Assembly (NCBI GenBank): GCA_945900455.1 | Contig: CAMDJH010000033.1 | Location: forward strand, 1-35,338 | From: Akkermansia muciniphila | GTDB lineage: Bacteria; Verrucomicrobiota; Verrucomicrobiia; Limisphaerales; UBA9464 | Direction of reading: 5' to 3' | Length of the DNA: 35,338 bases | Shown here: positions 7,202 to 16,141 of the stretch, one piece after another | Layout: each line of letters starts with the position of its first letter | Numbering within the stretch: position 1 is the stretch's first letter | Position numbers and translations under genes: made by a program | The notes under the pieces: model-generated | The model's input: only the letters and a program-made list of their open reading frames with translations | Database searches by the model: none | Told to the model about the DNA's origin: nothing

Positions 7202-9451
7202 CTACGGCATCTGGGCTTCCGTAAGGCGTTTCCGATACACCTCGCGGGCGTGGTCGTAGGCGGCGACGGCGTCGGCATGTTCGGGTCCAACAAGGAATCG
7301 TTCCTTATTTTTCCAGCAATTTTCGACACCGGCCAGGCACCATTCGATACTTCGTCGCGAGGCCCGGATCGGTTTGTCGTCGACAACGACAAAAATGGGA
7401 TTCGTGTGGGCACTGGGCAGAATGCGGATCGCCAGCCAGCCACTCTGTGAAATATCGGTTCGAAACTCAATGTCATGGAACGATCCATCCGCCACGATGT
7501 TGGTGCGGCCGATGGAGATTCCATTCTGGATCAGCTCAACCGGTACTTCCCGGGTGCCATCGATCCGAGCCCGTTCGAGATGCCAATAGGGATGCTCGGT
7601 GAATTTCCGTTTCTTGATCTCAGGGAGGGCCGTTTCATCGAGTCGTGCCGCCACCCTGGCTCGGACGGTTACCGGGCCCGCCTTGTTGAGACGAAGTTCG
7701 CTGCCATGGACTCCCATTTCCACTCCTTCAACGCGAAAATCAAAGATGTGCCCAAGTCCGTCGCTGACATAGTTTCTGCCGGCACGGATTGCCTCGCACC
7801 AGTCGAAGTAGTTCAAGGGTCCGTTGAGTTTCACGTAGCTGCGCCCCAGACCCACGCGGTCGCTGTAGATGCAGGGGAAATCGGTCTCACCGCTGATCCG
7901 GGTGCGGAATCCCGCGTTGAGAGTGTGGTACCAGATATTGAGTTCCCAGGGGTAGGGGGTATCGACCATCGACAGGAAGTCCACCGCGGGGACGGCGTTG
8001 CCGTTCGGACCCGGCACCTCGTGAGTGACATCCACCACATACTCGTTGGCACCGATCCCATTAAACGGGGCCGGTGTGTAGTTGGGGAGATCCGTTGACG
8101 GCAGCTCCAGCCCCCATCCGCTGTGAGCGGGGCCGACGAGAGCGCCCTGTTTCTTGGCCCAACGGAGGGAATTCAGGCCCAATTTTGGCCAATGGTCTTT
8201 CGATTCTCCGCCGGGAAACATCTGTTCGCGCAACCGCAGCAGGCACAGATGCCCGGACTGGTGGGACCCGAAGCCGCTGATTTCGACGTCGTAATGGAGA
8301 AGAAATGGAAATTGCGACACGACGTCGTCCTTTCCGGTGAAGAACTGCTTTTGATAATCGAAGCAGGGTCCCCAGGTGAGGTTGGCGCCGATCTTGAGAT
8401 CCTCACCGAGCACGTGCCGCATCATATCGATGGCGTGAACACCTTCGGTCGGCTTGGTGTAATGGGCGCAGCCTGCGGCGTGAATGTGATGGTCGCCGGA
8501 CCACCAGCCCAGCGTCGATGGATCAATCCATCGAACCACCTGAAAGCGCCAGAGGTTGGGTGCGGGACCCACGACGAATTCGCCCAATTGAGGGATCGAT
8601 TCGGGACCGCGGCGAAATTCCACCTGGTACCGCCCCTCCGGCAGCCGGAGCATTTCGCCGTCAGCCCGGTATACTTGGTGGTGGAAGAAGAAATCCGGCG
8701 CGAGCCGCTTTTCAGGAGCGGGATAGACGCGGCCCCTTCCATCTCGGACCGTGAGGGCCGCTGTGGTCGGATTTCCGTGTTCGTCGAGAATCTTCAGCGC
8801 CACCTCGCGGGCCGGCAGAGCGGTGAACAACACGTCGGCGTCGCTTCGAAATCCGAGGTCCTGTGTGCCTTGGCCCACATTGAAGGAGAGCTTGGCTTCG
8901 CGCCGGCCAGCGTCCCGTGAATACAATTGAAGAATCCGATACTCGAGTGGCAGGCCTCCCAGTTCCTTCTTGAGGGGCGCACTATTGAATGATTCGAGCC
9001 ACAGCCAGCGGTCCGCCACCGTCTCGGCGGGCGAGTTGTGGAGCCGCGCGGCCTGGGGACTCGTGGCCCGCAGTTCAGCCGTGGTGCCCGAGTCGTTTTG
9101 CACCTTCACGAGAAACGGCCGCCACCCCCCCTCCACCATCTCCGGCTTCGCGTCCCCCACGGCCACTTTCACCCGCATCTCCGGATTGATCGTGACACCG
9201 ATCAAGACCCGCGCATCCAGGACGCCCTGCACTTGGGCGGCGGCCAGGGCGGTGTTGGTGCCAGTCAGTCCGGTTTCCACGGCTCTTCTTTCGGAAGCCG
9301 AAAGGGGTGTACCCAGCACCTCCAGGGCATCGATCACTCGCCGGATCTGCGCCGCGAAGGGTTGAAATTCCGGGACAGCAACCACCGGCAGAGCATTCGC
9401 GGATGAGGCCGCGATGACACTACCAGCCAGAAGGGTCAAAATTGTTTTCAT
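7202..9451 (-). CDS. Secreted CehA/McbA-family (PHP-like) metallohydrolase
   Basis: The protein of about 749 residues starts with a Sec signal peptide (MKTILTLLAGSVIAASSANA) from ATG 9451. An upstream in-frame TTG at 9493 would put 14 charged or polar residues before it and is unlikely. The N-terminal 300 residues look like beta-sandwich domains. WWSGDHHIHAAG near residue 320 is the metal-binding HxH of PHP-type phosphoesterase-like domains. IGANLTWGPCFDYQKQFF, GPAHSGWG and later GETDFPCIYSDRVG match the CehA/McbA layout, where a histidine and aspartates complete the metal site. CehA and McbA hydrolyse carbamate esters. The secreted verrucomicrobial members have no known substrate, so the activity here is inferred only as metal-dependent hydrolysis. 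It stands alone between convergent coaX and a decayed antitoxin gene. Confidence 0.85.
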   Translation of the reverse strand: MKTILTLLAGSVIAASSANALPVVAVPEFQPFAAQIRRVIDALEVLGTPLSASERRAVETGLTGTNTALAAAQVQGVLDARVLIGVTINPEMRVKVAVGDAKPEMVEGGWRPFLVKVQNDSGTTAELRATSPQAARLHNSPAETVADRWLWLESFNSAPLKKELGGLPLEYRILQLYSRDAGRREAKLSFNVGQGTQDLGFRSDADVLFTALPAREVALKILDEHGNPTTAALTVRDGRGRVYPAPEKRLAPDFFFHHQVYRADGEMLRLPEGRYQVEFRRGPESIPQLGEFVVGPAPNLWRFQVVRWIDPSTLGWWSGDHHIHAAGCAHYTKPTEGVHAIDMMRHVLGEDLKIGANLTWGPCFDYQKQFFTGKDDVVSQFPFLLHYDVEISGFGSHQSGHLCLLRLREQMFPGGESKDHWPKLGLNSLRWAKKQGALVGPAHSGWGLELPSTDLPNYTPAPFNGIGANEYVVDVTHEVPGPNGNAVPAVDFLSMVDTPYPWELNIWYHTLNAGFRTRISGETDFPCIYSDRVGLGRSYVKLNGPLNYFDWCEAIRAGRNYVSDGLGHIFDFRVEGVEMGVHGSELRLNKAGPVTVRARVAARLDETALPEIKKRKFTEHPYWHLERARIDGTREVPVELIQNGISIGRTNIVADGSFHDIEFRTDISQSGWLAIRILPSAHTNPIFVVVDDKPIRASRRSIEWCLAGVENCWKNKERFLVGPEHADAVAAYDHAREVYRKRLTEAQMP

Positions 9452-9571
9452 GGAGATCAAGGTGATTGGACCTGACGTTACGCAAAATGGCAATCACGAT
9501 GCTGCGTCAAGATTCGGTTTGGATGAGGGTGGACCATTGACGTCAACCCATAAAACCATGCTGTCACCCTT

Positions 9572-9718
9572 ATGAAAACCACGTTGGAGCTTCCGGATGA
9601 CCTCCTGATCGAGGTAAAAGCCGTTGCCGCGCGTCGCCGCGTTACCCTACGGCCATGATCGAGCACTCGTCGCGCAATCTCCCGTAACCCGACGGGACGC
9701 GTCGGGTCTTCCCCTTGA
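9572..9718 (+). pseudogene. Decayed VapB-type ribbon-helix-helix antitoxin
   Basis: ATG 9572 opens MKTTLELPDDLLIEVKAV, then AARRRVTL, a typical N-terminal strand and helix of VapB-like antitoxins (MKTTLDLPDDLL...A..R..TL). The frame then meets TGA 9656. The expected next helix (MIEHS) appears one frame over at 9655-9669. The original frame becomes protein-like again as RRAISRNPTGRVGSSP until TGA 9716. Two compensating indels about 15-20 bases apart would restore one reading frame. No PIN-domain toxin follows: the next gene starts at 9753. I read this as a dead orphan antitoxin; family naming is by motif only. Confidence 0.6.
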
Positions 9719-9752
9719 ACGATACGATCGAGATTCAAACGCTTGCCCCTCC

Positions 9753-10496
9753 ATGAAAACCTCACGTCACGCACTCCTCGCTGCCGGACTTGTCGCAGCC
9801 ATTTCTCTTCGAGCCGGTAGTCCGAAGGAGGACGTCGCCGCGGCCGCCAAGAAACTGGGGGACCAACCCAGTTATTCTTGGTCGACCACCACGGAAGTTG
9901 AGGGGGTGCAATTCAGGCCTGGACCGACGACCGGCAAGACCGAAAAAGGCGGCTTCACGGTTGTATCGCAAGAGGTTCAGGACACCACCGTCGTTGCCGT
10001 CCGAAAGGGGGACAAAGCAGTGGTCAAGACGTCGGCAGGATGGAAGACGGCCGATGAACTTCCCCAACCTGGGGGTGGTGGCGGTGGGCAGGATCCGGCC
10101 GTCCGTGCGGCGATGATGGGCCGCCGATTGCTGAACGCGAAGGCTCCTGCGGATGAGGCCGGCGGATATGCCGACAAGGTCAAGGATCTGAAATCGGCGG
10201 ACGGGGTAATTTGGGGTGAATTGACGGAAGAGGGAGCAAAGGAACTGGTGACCATGGGGCGTCGCGGTGGGGGCGGCGGCGGTGGAAATGCTGCGAAAGA
10301 TGCCAAGGGAACCGTGAAGTACTGGCTCAAGGACGGGATGCTTTCCAAGGTGGAACTTAAAGTATCCGGGAAAATAACGGGCCGTGATGGTGAAGAGCGG
10401 AATATGAGCCGAAATACGGTGACTGAGATCAAGAATATCGGGTCTACCCACGTGGACGTTGCAGAAGACGCGAGAAAAAAGCTGGGATTGCAGTAA
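9753..10496 (+). CDS. Uncharacterised Gly-rich secreted protein
   Basis: The 247-residue product from ATG 9753 has a signal peptide (MKTSRHALLAAGLVAAISLRAG). The frame is open further upstream to 9624, but that part overlaps the antitoxin remnant and lacks sense. The mature protein holds two short poly-glycine linkers (PGGGGGGQ near residue 110, RRGGGGGGGN near residue 172) separating blocks of mixed charge. The C-terminal block (TVKYWLKDGMLSKVELKVSG, then ITGRDGEERNMSRNTV) has alternating beta-strand character that could suit a periplasmic lipid- or polymer-binding fold, but I do not recognise a family. It lies 122 bp upstream of the efflux adaptor gene on the same strand, and both have Gly runs. 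A functional link is plausible but unproven. Confidence 0.7.
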   Translation: MKTSRHALLAAGLVAAISLRAGSPKEDVAAAAKKLGDQPSYSWSTTTEVEGVQFRPGPTTGKTEKGGFTVVSQEVQDTTVVAVRKGDKAVVKTSAGWKTADELPQPGGGGGGQDPAVRAAMMGRRLLNAKAPADEAGGYADKVKDLKSADGVIWGELTEEGAKELVTMGRRGGGGGGGNAAKDAKGTVKYWLKDGMLSKVELKVSGKITGRDGEERNMSRNTVTEIKNIGSTHVDVAEDARKKLGLQ

Positions 10497-10618
10497 ATCC
10501 CGCCCAGTTACTACGCCGTATGCCCGGACGCGGTGCCAAACTTGGGAACGCGCCGGGTATTGTGTTTTGCTGAAGCTGGCTTAGAGTCTCCCCCCGCGTA
10601 TCTCTGTTCCTATCGCCC

Positions 10619-12148
10619 ATGGAATCGTCCAAATCCTCCCGGTGGCTCAAGTGGTTCATCATTCTTGCCCTGGCTGCAGGGGGCTACTGGGGCTGGAAAA
10701 AGTACCGGCCGACAGGTGCCAGGACCGCAGCGATTGAATGGAAAACGAACGTCATCGCGCGGGGTGACATCATCCAGAGTGTCACGGCCAATGGGGCGCT
10801 CACTCCGGTCCGCAACGTCGAGGTTGGCAGCCAGGTTTCGGGGATCATCAAGGAACTCCGGGTGGACTTTAACGCCAAGGTCACGGAGGGGGACATCCTC
10901 GCCAAGATCGATCCCGCGACCTACGAGCGGGCTTTAGCTCGAGTGGATGCTGAGTTGCTAAACTCGAAAGCGGCTCACGAGTTGGCGGACTTTACCTACA
11001 AGCGCGCGAAACAACTCTTTGATTCCAAGCTCGTCTCCGAGACTGAATATACGCAGGCGTTGGTCGGCCTCCATCAGGCGGAAGCAAACGTCAAGATTCG
11101 TGAGGCGGCGGTCGAAAGCGCGAAGGTGGATCTCGACCGCACAACCATCGTGGCGCCGATCTCCGGGATCATCATCAGTCGAAGTATCGAAGCCGGCCAG
11201 ACGGTCGCGGCCAGCTTCAATACCCCCCGACTCTTCGTGATCGCGAATGATCTTGCCAAAATGCAGATCGAGGCAGCCGTATCGGAGGCGGATATTGGCA
11301 ACGTGCAGGAAGGACAAATGGTCAACTTTAGAGTCGATGCGTTTCCCGGCCGGCAGTTCAAGGGGAAAGTGCGTCAGGTCCGATTCGCCCCTAACACCAA
11401 CCAAAATGTGGTGACCTATACCACGATCGTGGCAGTCGATAATGCCGACCTGAAGTTGCGACCGGGCATGACTGCGGATGCCACCGTGGTTACGGCGGAG
11501 CGAAAAGGGGTCATCCGGATTCCCGTCGGTGCCTTCCGTGTTCGTCCACCGGAGGGCATTACGGTCATAAAGCCCACCAACTCCCCTCCGGGTGACGTCT
11601 CCGGATCGAATACGGTTCAGATTGCGACCACCGGACCTTTCGCGGGAATACCCATCGCCCCGTGGCGCGCCGAAAACCGGCAACCCTCTGAAGAGGAACG
11701 AAAGAAATGGACGGAATCGCTGACACCCGAGCAGCGCGAAAAGTATGATCAGGCCCGTGCTCGAATGCGCCAGATGGCGCAAGAGGGGGGTGGAGGTGGA
11801 ATGGGAGGCGGCGGTGGAATGGGTGGTGGAATGGGTGGTGGAATGGGTGGTGGAATGGGTGGTGGCGGCCGGCCCGCGACGGTTGAGGGGCCGATGACCC
11901 GGACGATCTACTTGTACGAGGAAGGGACAACGGCGGAGGGCAAGAAGCAGATCGTGCTGCGGCAGAAAACGATTCGCACCGGGATTACCGACGGGGCGAA
12001 TTACGCCGAAGTCCTCGAAGGGTTGAATGAAGGAGAAATTGTCGTGATGAGTGCTTTCAATCCGAGCGCTACAACCACGCCGGCCCCGGCCGCCGGGGGA
12101 AGTCCGTTTGGTGGCGGGCCGTTTGGTGGTGGCGGAATGCGACGGTAA
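10619..12148 (+). CDS. Efflux periplasmic adaptor, MacA/HlyD family, with Gly/Met-rich insert
   Basis: This 509-residue membrane fusion protein links an inner-membrane transporter to an outer-membrane channel. Residues 8-24 form the N-terminal membrane anchor (WLKWFIILALAAGGYWGW). The biotinyl-lipoyl half motif GNGALTPVRNVEVGSQVSG-like segment lies around 57-80, followed by a helical hairpin (YERALARVDAELLNSKAAHE onward) and the second lipoyl half (VAPISGIIISRSIEAGQTV). The beta-barrel runs to about 300 (LRPGMTADATVV). Between barrel and membrane-proximal domain there is an unusual insert (about 315-425) with LTPEQREKYDQARARMRQMA and then Gly/Met repeats. The C-terminus is also Gly-rich. The following ATP-binding and permease genes make a MacAB-type tripartite system; no TolC-like gene is in the window. 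Substrate unknown. Confidence 0.92.
   Translation: MESSKSSRWLKWFIILALAAGGYWGWKKYRPTGARTAAIEWKTNVIARGDIIQSVTANGALTPVRNVEVGSQVSGIIKELRVDFNAKVTEGDILAKIDPATYERALARVDAELLNSKAAHELADFTYKRAKQLFDSKLVSETEYTQALVGLHQAEANVKIREAAVESAKVDLDRTTIVAPISGIIISRSIEAGQTVAASFNTPRLFVIANDLAKMQIEAAVSEADIGNVQEGQMVNFRVDAFPGRQFKGKVRQVRFAPNTNQNVVTYTTIVAVDNADLKLRPGMTADATVVTAERKGVIRIPVGAFRVRPPEGITVIKPTNSPPGDVSGSNTVQIATTGPFAGIPIAPWRAENRQPSEEERKKWTESLTPEQREKYDQARARMRQMAQEGGGGGMGGGGGMGGGMGGGMGGGMGGGGRPATVEGPMTRTIYLYEEGTTAEGKKQIVLRQKTIRTGITDGANYAEVLEGLNEGEIVVMSAFNPSATTTPAPAAGGSPFGGGPFGGGGMRR
11813..11860 (+). repeat. Four perfect 12-bp tandem repeats inside the adaptor gene
   Basis: The unit GGTGGAATGGGT occurs four times without change (11813, 11825, 11837, 11849) and is preceded and followed by degenerate versions. 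It encodes Gly-Gly-Met-Gly repeats. The unit is a multiple of three, so copy-number change by slippage would lengthen or shorten the linker without a frameshift. Confidence 0.95.
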
Positions 12149-12197
12149 CGCTTCAAGATCGACACTGTTTTTCGGTTCGGGTGCATCCTTACCCATC

Positions 12198-12959
12198 ATG
12201 TCCCAAGCTGTCGTTCAACTCGAAGACTACCGGAAGACCTACGTGACCGGGGAGGTCGAGGTCCATGCGGTGCGAGGAGTGACGCTCGCGATTCAGCCTG
12301 GTGAATTTGTGGCGATCATGGGAGCCAGCGGGTCCGGCAAGAGCACGATGATGAATACCGTCGGGTGTCTGGATCGTCCGACGGGCGGCCGATTCCTCAT
12401 GGACGGGATCGATGTGCGGGCGTTGAGTCGGGATCAGTTGGCGGACTTGCGGAATCGGAAGATTGGTTTTGTGTTCCAGGGGTTCAATCTATTGTCGCGA
12501 ACCAGTGCGGTTGAGAATGTCGAGCTGCCGATGCTGTACGTGCGGCCTGCGATCAGTGGGATCGAGCAGCGAAAACGGGCGCTTAAGTCACTGGAATTGG
12601 TCGGGCTCGCCACGCGGGCGGATCACACCCCGAATCAACTGTCGGGTGGACAGCAGCAGCGAGTGGCCATTGCGCGGGCGCTCGTTAACGAACCCAAATT
12701 GCTGCTGGCGGATGAACCGACCGGCAATCTCGACACGCAGACGAGCTGTGAGATCATGGGAATCTTTCAAGAACTGAATGACCGGGGCATGACCGTGGTG
12801 ATGGTTACGCACGAACTGGACATTGCGCGCTATACCAAGCGGATCGTCGTGATGCGGGACGGGCGCATCGTGACGGATACGCCGGTGCACGACCGACTGA
12901 AAGCCAGTGTGGAGCTGGCCAAACTTCAGGAGGAGCAAAAAGCGGTGAAGCTCGCGTGA
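12198..12959 (+). CDS. ABC transporter ATP-binding protein (MacB-type, LolD-like)
   Basis: The 253-residue ATPase drives the MacB-type transporter encoded by the next gene. Walker A is GASGSGKST at about 41-49, the Q-loop lies in [20 protein letters not shown], the signature is [15 protein letters not shown] at about 148-162, and Walker B with its glutamate is [12 protein letters not shown] at about 168-179. VTHELD carries the switch histidine. ATG 12198 was chosen because the family begins a few residues before the first strand ([11 protein letters not shown]); the frame is open further upstream but overlaps the adaptor gene. It lies 49 bp after the adaptor and 25 bp before the permease. Unlike E. 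coli MacB, ATPase and permease are separate polypeptides here. Confidence 0.96.
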   Translation: MSQAVVQLEDYRKTYVTGEVEVHAVRGVTLAIQPGEFVAIMGASGSGKSTMMNTVGCLDRPTGGRFLMDGIDVRALSRDQLADLRNRKIGFVFQGFNLLSRTSAVENVELPMLYVRPAISGIEQRKRALKSLELVGLATRADHTPNQLSGGQQQRVAIARALVNEPKLLLADEPTGNLDTQTSCEIMGIFQELNDRGMTVVMVTHELDIARYTKRIVVMRDGRIVTDTPVHDRLKASVELAKLQEEQKAVKLA

Positions 12960-12984
12960 TTCCACAGCAACTCTAGACCCAGCC

Positions 12985-14205
12985 ATGCGCTTTTTCGCCA
13001 TTCTCAAAATCGCTTTTCGAGCTCTCCGCCGGAATTTGATGCGCACCCTGTTAACCATGCTGGGGATCATCTTCGGCATCCTGGCGGTCATTGCCGGCGT
13101 CAGCATGGGCGCGGGTGCCAAGGCGCAGGTGGAGGCGCGGATCGCCGGCTTGGGGCAAAACGTGGTGCAGGTCATTTCCGGCAATGTCAGCCGGGGGGGA
13201 TTCCGCATGGGCTACGGCAGTGCGCCGACGCTCACTCAAGCCGACCTGGACTCCATTCGACGGGACATCAATGGCATCAATGGCGTGAGCCCTGAGGTGC
13301 GTGCGTTTGCCCAGGTCGCCACCGGCAACCAAAATAACAATGTTCAGATCCAGGGCGTCGATGTGCCCTTCGTTGAGATCCGGTCCTGGCCGATTCTCAA
13401 CGGGGTCAATTTTTCGGAGGCGGATGTTCGGACTGCGGGAAAGGTCGCCCTCATCGGCAAGACCGCTTCGAAAACGTTGTTTGGGGACGGTGGCAATCCC
13501 GTGGGACAGATCATTCGAATCAAGAATGCGCCGTTCACGATCATCGGGGAGCTGGCGGCCAAGGGCACCAGCGGGTTTGGCAGTGATCAAGACGACACCA
13601 TCCTTGTTCCTTATACGAGTGCCATGAAACGGTTGTCTGGCCAGACGACCTTCCGAATGTTCTATATGCAGGCAAGCTCTCCGGCGCTGCTGGATAACGT
13701 CAAGGCACAGGTCAATGAACTCCTGCGGGACCGGCACAAAATTGCGGAAGGAAAGGACCCGGACTTCATGGTCATGACCCAGCAGGAATTGTCCGACACA
13801 ATGAGTGAGACCTCCCGGATCATGACGATCGTGCTGGGGGTCATTGCCAGTGTCTCGCTGCTGGTGGGCGGCATTGGTATCATGAACATCATGCTGGTGA
13901 GTGTCACGGAACGAACGCGTGAGATAGGGGTCCGGCTGGCGGTCGGTGCCCGCGGGCGTGACGTTTTGATGCAGTTTCTGACCGAGGCGGTCGTGTTAAG
14001 TGTCGTGGGAGGTGCTCTGGGCGTTCTCGGCGGAATCGGGTGTGCCTATCTCCTAACCAAGCAGTTCGGATTTCCGACGCTCGTTTCGAATTCAGCCGTG
14101 GTGGCGGCCTTCTGCGTCAGTGCCGCCATCGGCATTTTCTTCGGTTTTTATCCGGCGCGTAAGGCCGCCAGCTTGGATCCGATTGATGCGTTGCGTTTCG
14201 AATAG
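12985..14205 (+). CDS. ABC transporter permease, MacB/FtsX family
   Basis: The 406-residue membrane protein has the four-helix MacB/FtsX topology. One membrane segment lies near the N-terminus (LLTMLGIIFGILAVIAGVSM, about 21-40). A periplasmic MacB_PCD domain of about 220 residues follows. The remaining three helices follow ETSRIMTIVLGVIASVSLLV (about 277-296), with the conserved cytoplasmic RTREIGVRLAVGARGRDVLMQFL segment and the final FGFYPARKAASLDPIDALRFE tail. These mechanotransmission-type transporters move substrates from the periplasm through the adaptor and an outer-membrane channel, powered by the cytoplasmic ATPase. It ends the 9753-14205 plus-strand cluster and converges on a minus-strand PQQ-repeat gene 41 bp away. 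Confidence 0.95.
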   Translation: MRFFAILKIAFRALRRNLMRTLLTMLGIIFGILAVIAGVSMGAGAKAQVEARIAGLGQNVVQVISGNVSRGGFRMGYGSAPTLTQADLDSIRRDINGINGVSPEVRAFAQVATGNQNNNVQIQGVDVPFVEIRSWPILNGVNFSEADVRTAGKVALIGKTASKTLFGDGGNPVGQIIRIKNAPFTIIGELAAKGTSGFGSDQDDTILVPYTSAMKRLSGQTTFRMFYMQASSPALLDNVKAQVNELLRDRHKIAEGKDPDFMVMTQQELSDTMSETSRIMTIVLGVIASVSLLVGGIGIMNIMLVSVTERTREIGVRLAVGARGRDVLMQFLTEAVVLSVVGGALGVLGGIGCAYLLTKQFGFPTLVSNSAVVAAFCVSAAIGIFFGFYPARKAASLDPIDALRFE

Positions 14206-14246
14206 GCTGGGCACTCCGTACCGGGTTCCACGCCTGCGGCCGGGCA

Positions 14247-15509
14247 CTAGAGGCCGAGGCAGACCAGTTTCGACTTGTCGCGGCCGTACCACCGGCCGTT
14301 CGCGAAGGCGGGAACGGCCCGGGCGTTGCTCCCGAGTACCTGAGCTCGCGCCAGGACTTGGAATTCCTTGGGGTTCGTCGCCGCCAGGATCAACTCGCCC
14401 TTCTCGAGCAGGATCAGGAGCTTGTCGCTCGCTGCGAGAATGTGGCCGGCTCCAAGTCGGGCGGCGTCCCATCGAACGCGGCCGGTTGTCCATTCCACAC
14501 ACCGCAGGGAGGGAGTTTGCTCCTGACGCCCATGGAACCCATACAGGTATCCCTGCCGCAGGATCGGCGTCGCAATGTGGGCGGAAAGAATCTCATCGCC
14601 CGACCAAACTGCGGTAGCCTTCCCGGCGCGCAGTTGTAGGAGGATGGCTCCGACGCCGTAGCTGGACGTCAAGAGAATCTGGTCTCTCTGGAGAACCGGG
14701 GACGCCGCATTCACCGAAGCGTGCATTCGGGCTCTCCACGGGAATTCGGTTTCAACTTGACCCTTCGAGGGGTCTAATACGACCAATCCAGCCCGGTCGA
14801 AGCAGACCACTTGAAAATGGCCATTGAGTTCAGCGGCAATCGGAGCCGCATAGCCCGCCTCGTGATCCGTCGCCTTCCAGCGGACCCGGCCCGAATTTCG
14901 ATCGAATCCGACAATTCCCGCACCGTCGGCCCCTCCAATCTGCACGATCACCACATCCCCCTGGACCAACGGGGAGCAGGCGAATCCGAAAAACCCCTTG
15001 TCGGCCTTAAGATCTTTTACGGTGTCCACTTCCCAAAGGACGTGACCATCCGTTAGATCCAGTGATGTGAGGCGACCGTCCGCACTGAAAGTAAATACCT
15101 GGTTGGCGTCGACCGTCGGCGTCGCTCGTGGGCCATCGTCGGAGCCGAAATCGTCTGAAAAAGTGGCCGGGCGCGAGTGTCGCCACAGGCTCTTACCGCT
15201 GGCGGCATCCCACGCATTGACGACATCTTCGTCGCCGGGTCGGTGATGCAGGAGCATCCGGCCATTCGCCACGACGGGCCCGCTGTAGCCCTGCCCAACC
15301 GTCGCTTGCCAGATCACTGAGGGACCGCCCTTGGGCCAGATGTTGGTGATCGATTCGGACGAAACCCCATCCCGGTGAATTCCTCGAAACTGTGGCCAAT
15401 CGGCTCCGTGCGCATGTTCTCCGAGGAGGATTCCGAAGAGGCAGGCCCAGCAGCCGGAGAATACCGGGAAGGATTGTCTGGAACAAAAGCCGGATTGTTT
15501 GAGTGGCAT
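14247..15509 (-). CDS. Secreted PQQ-type beta-propeller repeat protein
   Basis: The product of about 420 residues carries an N-terminal hydrophobic signal region (SGCWACLFGILLGEHAHG) followed at once by ADWPQFRGIHRDGVS. This is the signature start of the large planctomycete/verrucomicrobial group of outer-membrane-bound or periplasmic beta-propellers. Repeats of the form (D)..SGK.LWR, LTDGHVLWEVDT, NSGRVRWKATDHE and TTGRVRWDAARLG are visible and give a likely seven- or eight-bladed propeller. It probably acts as a binding scaffold; there is no evidence for bound PQQ or enzymatic activity. ATG 15509 is preferred over the GTG one codon upstream. It follows exbD on the same strand after 156 bp and may be read from its own promoter. 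Confidence 0.9.
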   Translation of the reverse strand: MPLKQSGFCSRQSFPVFSGCWACLFGILLGEHAHGADWPQFRGIHRDGVSSESITNIWPKGGPSVIWQATVGQGYSGPVVANGRMLLHHRPGDEDVVNAWDAASGKSLWRHSRPATFSDDFGSDDGPRATPTVDANQVFTFSADGRLTSLDLTDGHVLWEVDTVKDLKADKGFFGFACSPLVQGDVVIVQIGGADGAGIVGFDRNSGRVRWKATDHEAGYAAPIAAELNGHFQVVCFDRAGLVVLDPSKGQVETEFPWRARMHASVNAASPVLQRDQILLTSSYGVGAILLQLRAGKATAVWSGDEILSAHIATPILRQGYLYGFHGRQEQTPSLRCVEWTTGRVRWDAARLGAGHILAASDKLLILLEKGELILAATNPKEFQVLARAQVLGSNARAVPAFANGRWYGRDKSKLVCLGL

Positions 15510-15665
15510 CACAAGGGGGCATCAAAACCCCGTCGGGCCGGCGAAGGAAGCAAACAGTTGAGAAACGAAAATCTGGGCTCAGGAATGCGACCGATTCCGG
15601 TTGGGTCTTCATTGCGCCAACATCGGGTGCACCGCGCGTGGGGTGCGCGCCGGGGGGCCTACCCT

Positions 15666-16079
15666 TCATTCCTTTGGAGGTTCGATGGCGAAGGATACTT
15701 TTTGCACTCCTGACCGGCGGACCATATCGAGCACTTCGATGACTCGGCCGTGCGTGGCCAGTTTGTCGCCGCTGATGGTGATAGTCAGATTGGAATTGCC
15801 TGCCAGGCGGTTTGTCACCATTCCCTCGATTTCGCGCATTGTTCTCCGTTCCTTGCCCGCGTAGAGGTCACCGAGTTGATCGACGCCGATGTTAAAAATC
15901 TCGGGTTTGAAATTTTTCTGGGCCGCGACCGCCGTGGGGAGGTTCATCTTGATTGTCTGCGTCTTTTGCATGGTGAGACTCACCATCATGAAGGCCGCGA
16001 GCAGGAAAAACATCACATCAATCAAGGGGATGATTTCGATGCGAGCCTTCCTTCGGGGCAGTGGCGAATTGAAGCGCAT
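15666..16079 (-). CDS. Biopolymer transport protein ExbD/TolR family
   Basis: The 137-residue protein has one N-terminal membrane helix with the essential aspartate D21 in IIPLIDVMFFLLAAFMMVS. This residue is the proton-path residue of ExbD, TolR and MotB-like motors. The periplasmic C-terminal domain (about 45-135) has the ExbD-type pattern (ITISGDKLATHGRVIEVLDM, then VSFAIEP). It follows the exbB-like gene by 62 bp and lies in the same directon as a TonB-like gene. Together these form an energy-transducing complex in the inner membrane. Members with this order serve either TonB-dependent receptors or Tol-like functions; the TonB-like partner favours the former. Confidence 0.93.
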   Translation of the reverse strand: MRFNSPLPRRKARIEIIPLIDVMFFLLAAFMMVSLTMQKTQTIKMNLPTAVAAQKNFKPEIFNIGVDQLGDLYAGKERRTMREIEGMVTNRLAGNSNLTITISGDKLATHGRVIEVLDMVRRSGVQKVSFAIEPPKE

Positions 16080-16141
16080 GACAGCGTGGTGTGGGTGGTG
16101 GAATTGTTAGCCCGCCGGAATCGGCGAGGCCGCGGGGGACT

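Noticed and set aside
11813-11860. Possible CRISPR-like repeat array
   Set aside because: The 12-bp units are directly adjacent, without spacers, and in frame with the adaptor gene, so it is a coding tandem repeat.
10958-12199. 413-codon open frame on the minus strand
   Set aside because: It is antisense to the efflux adaptor. Its His/Ser/Thr repeats are simply the complement of the Gly/Met repeat.
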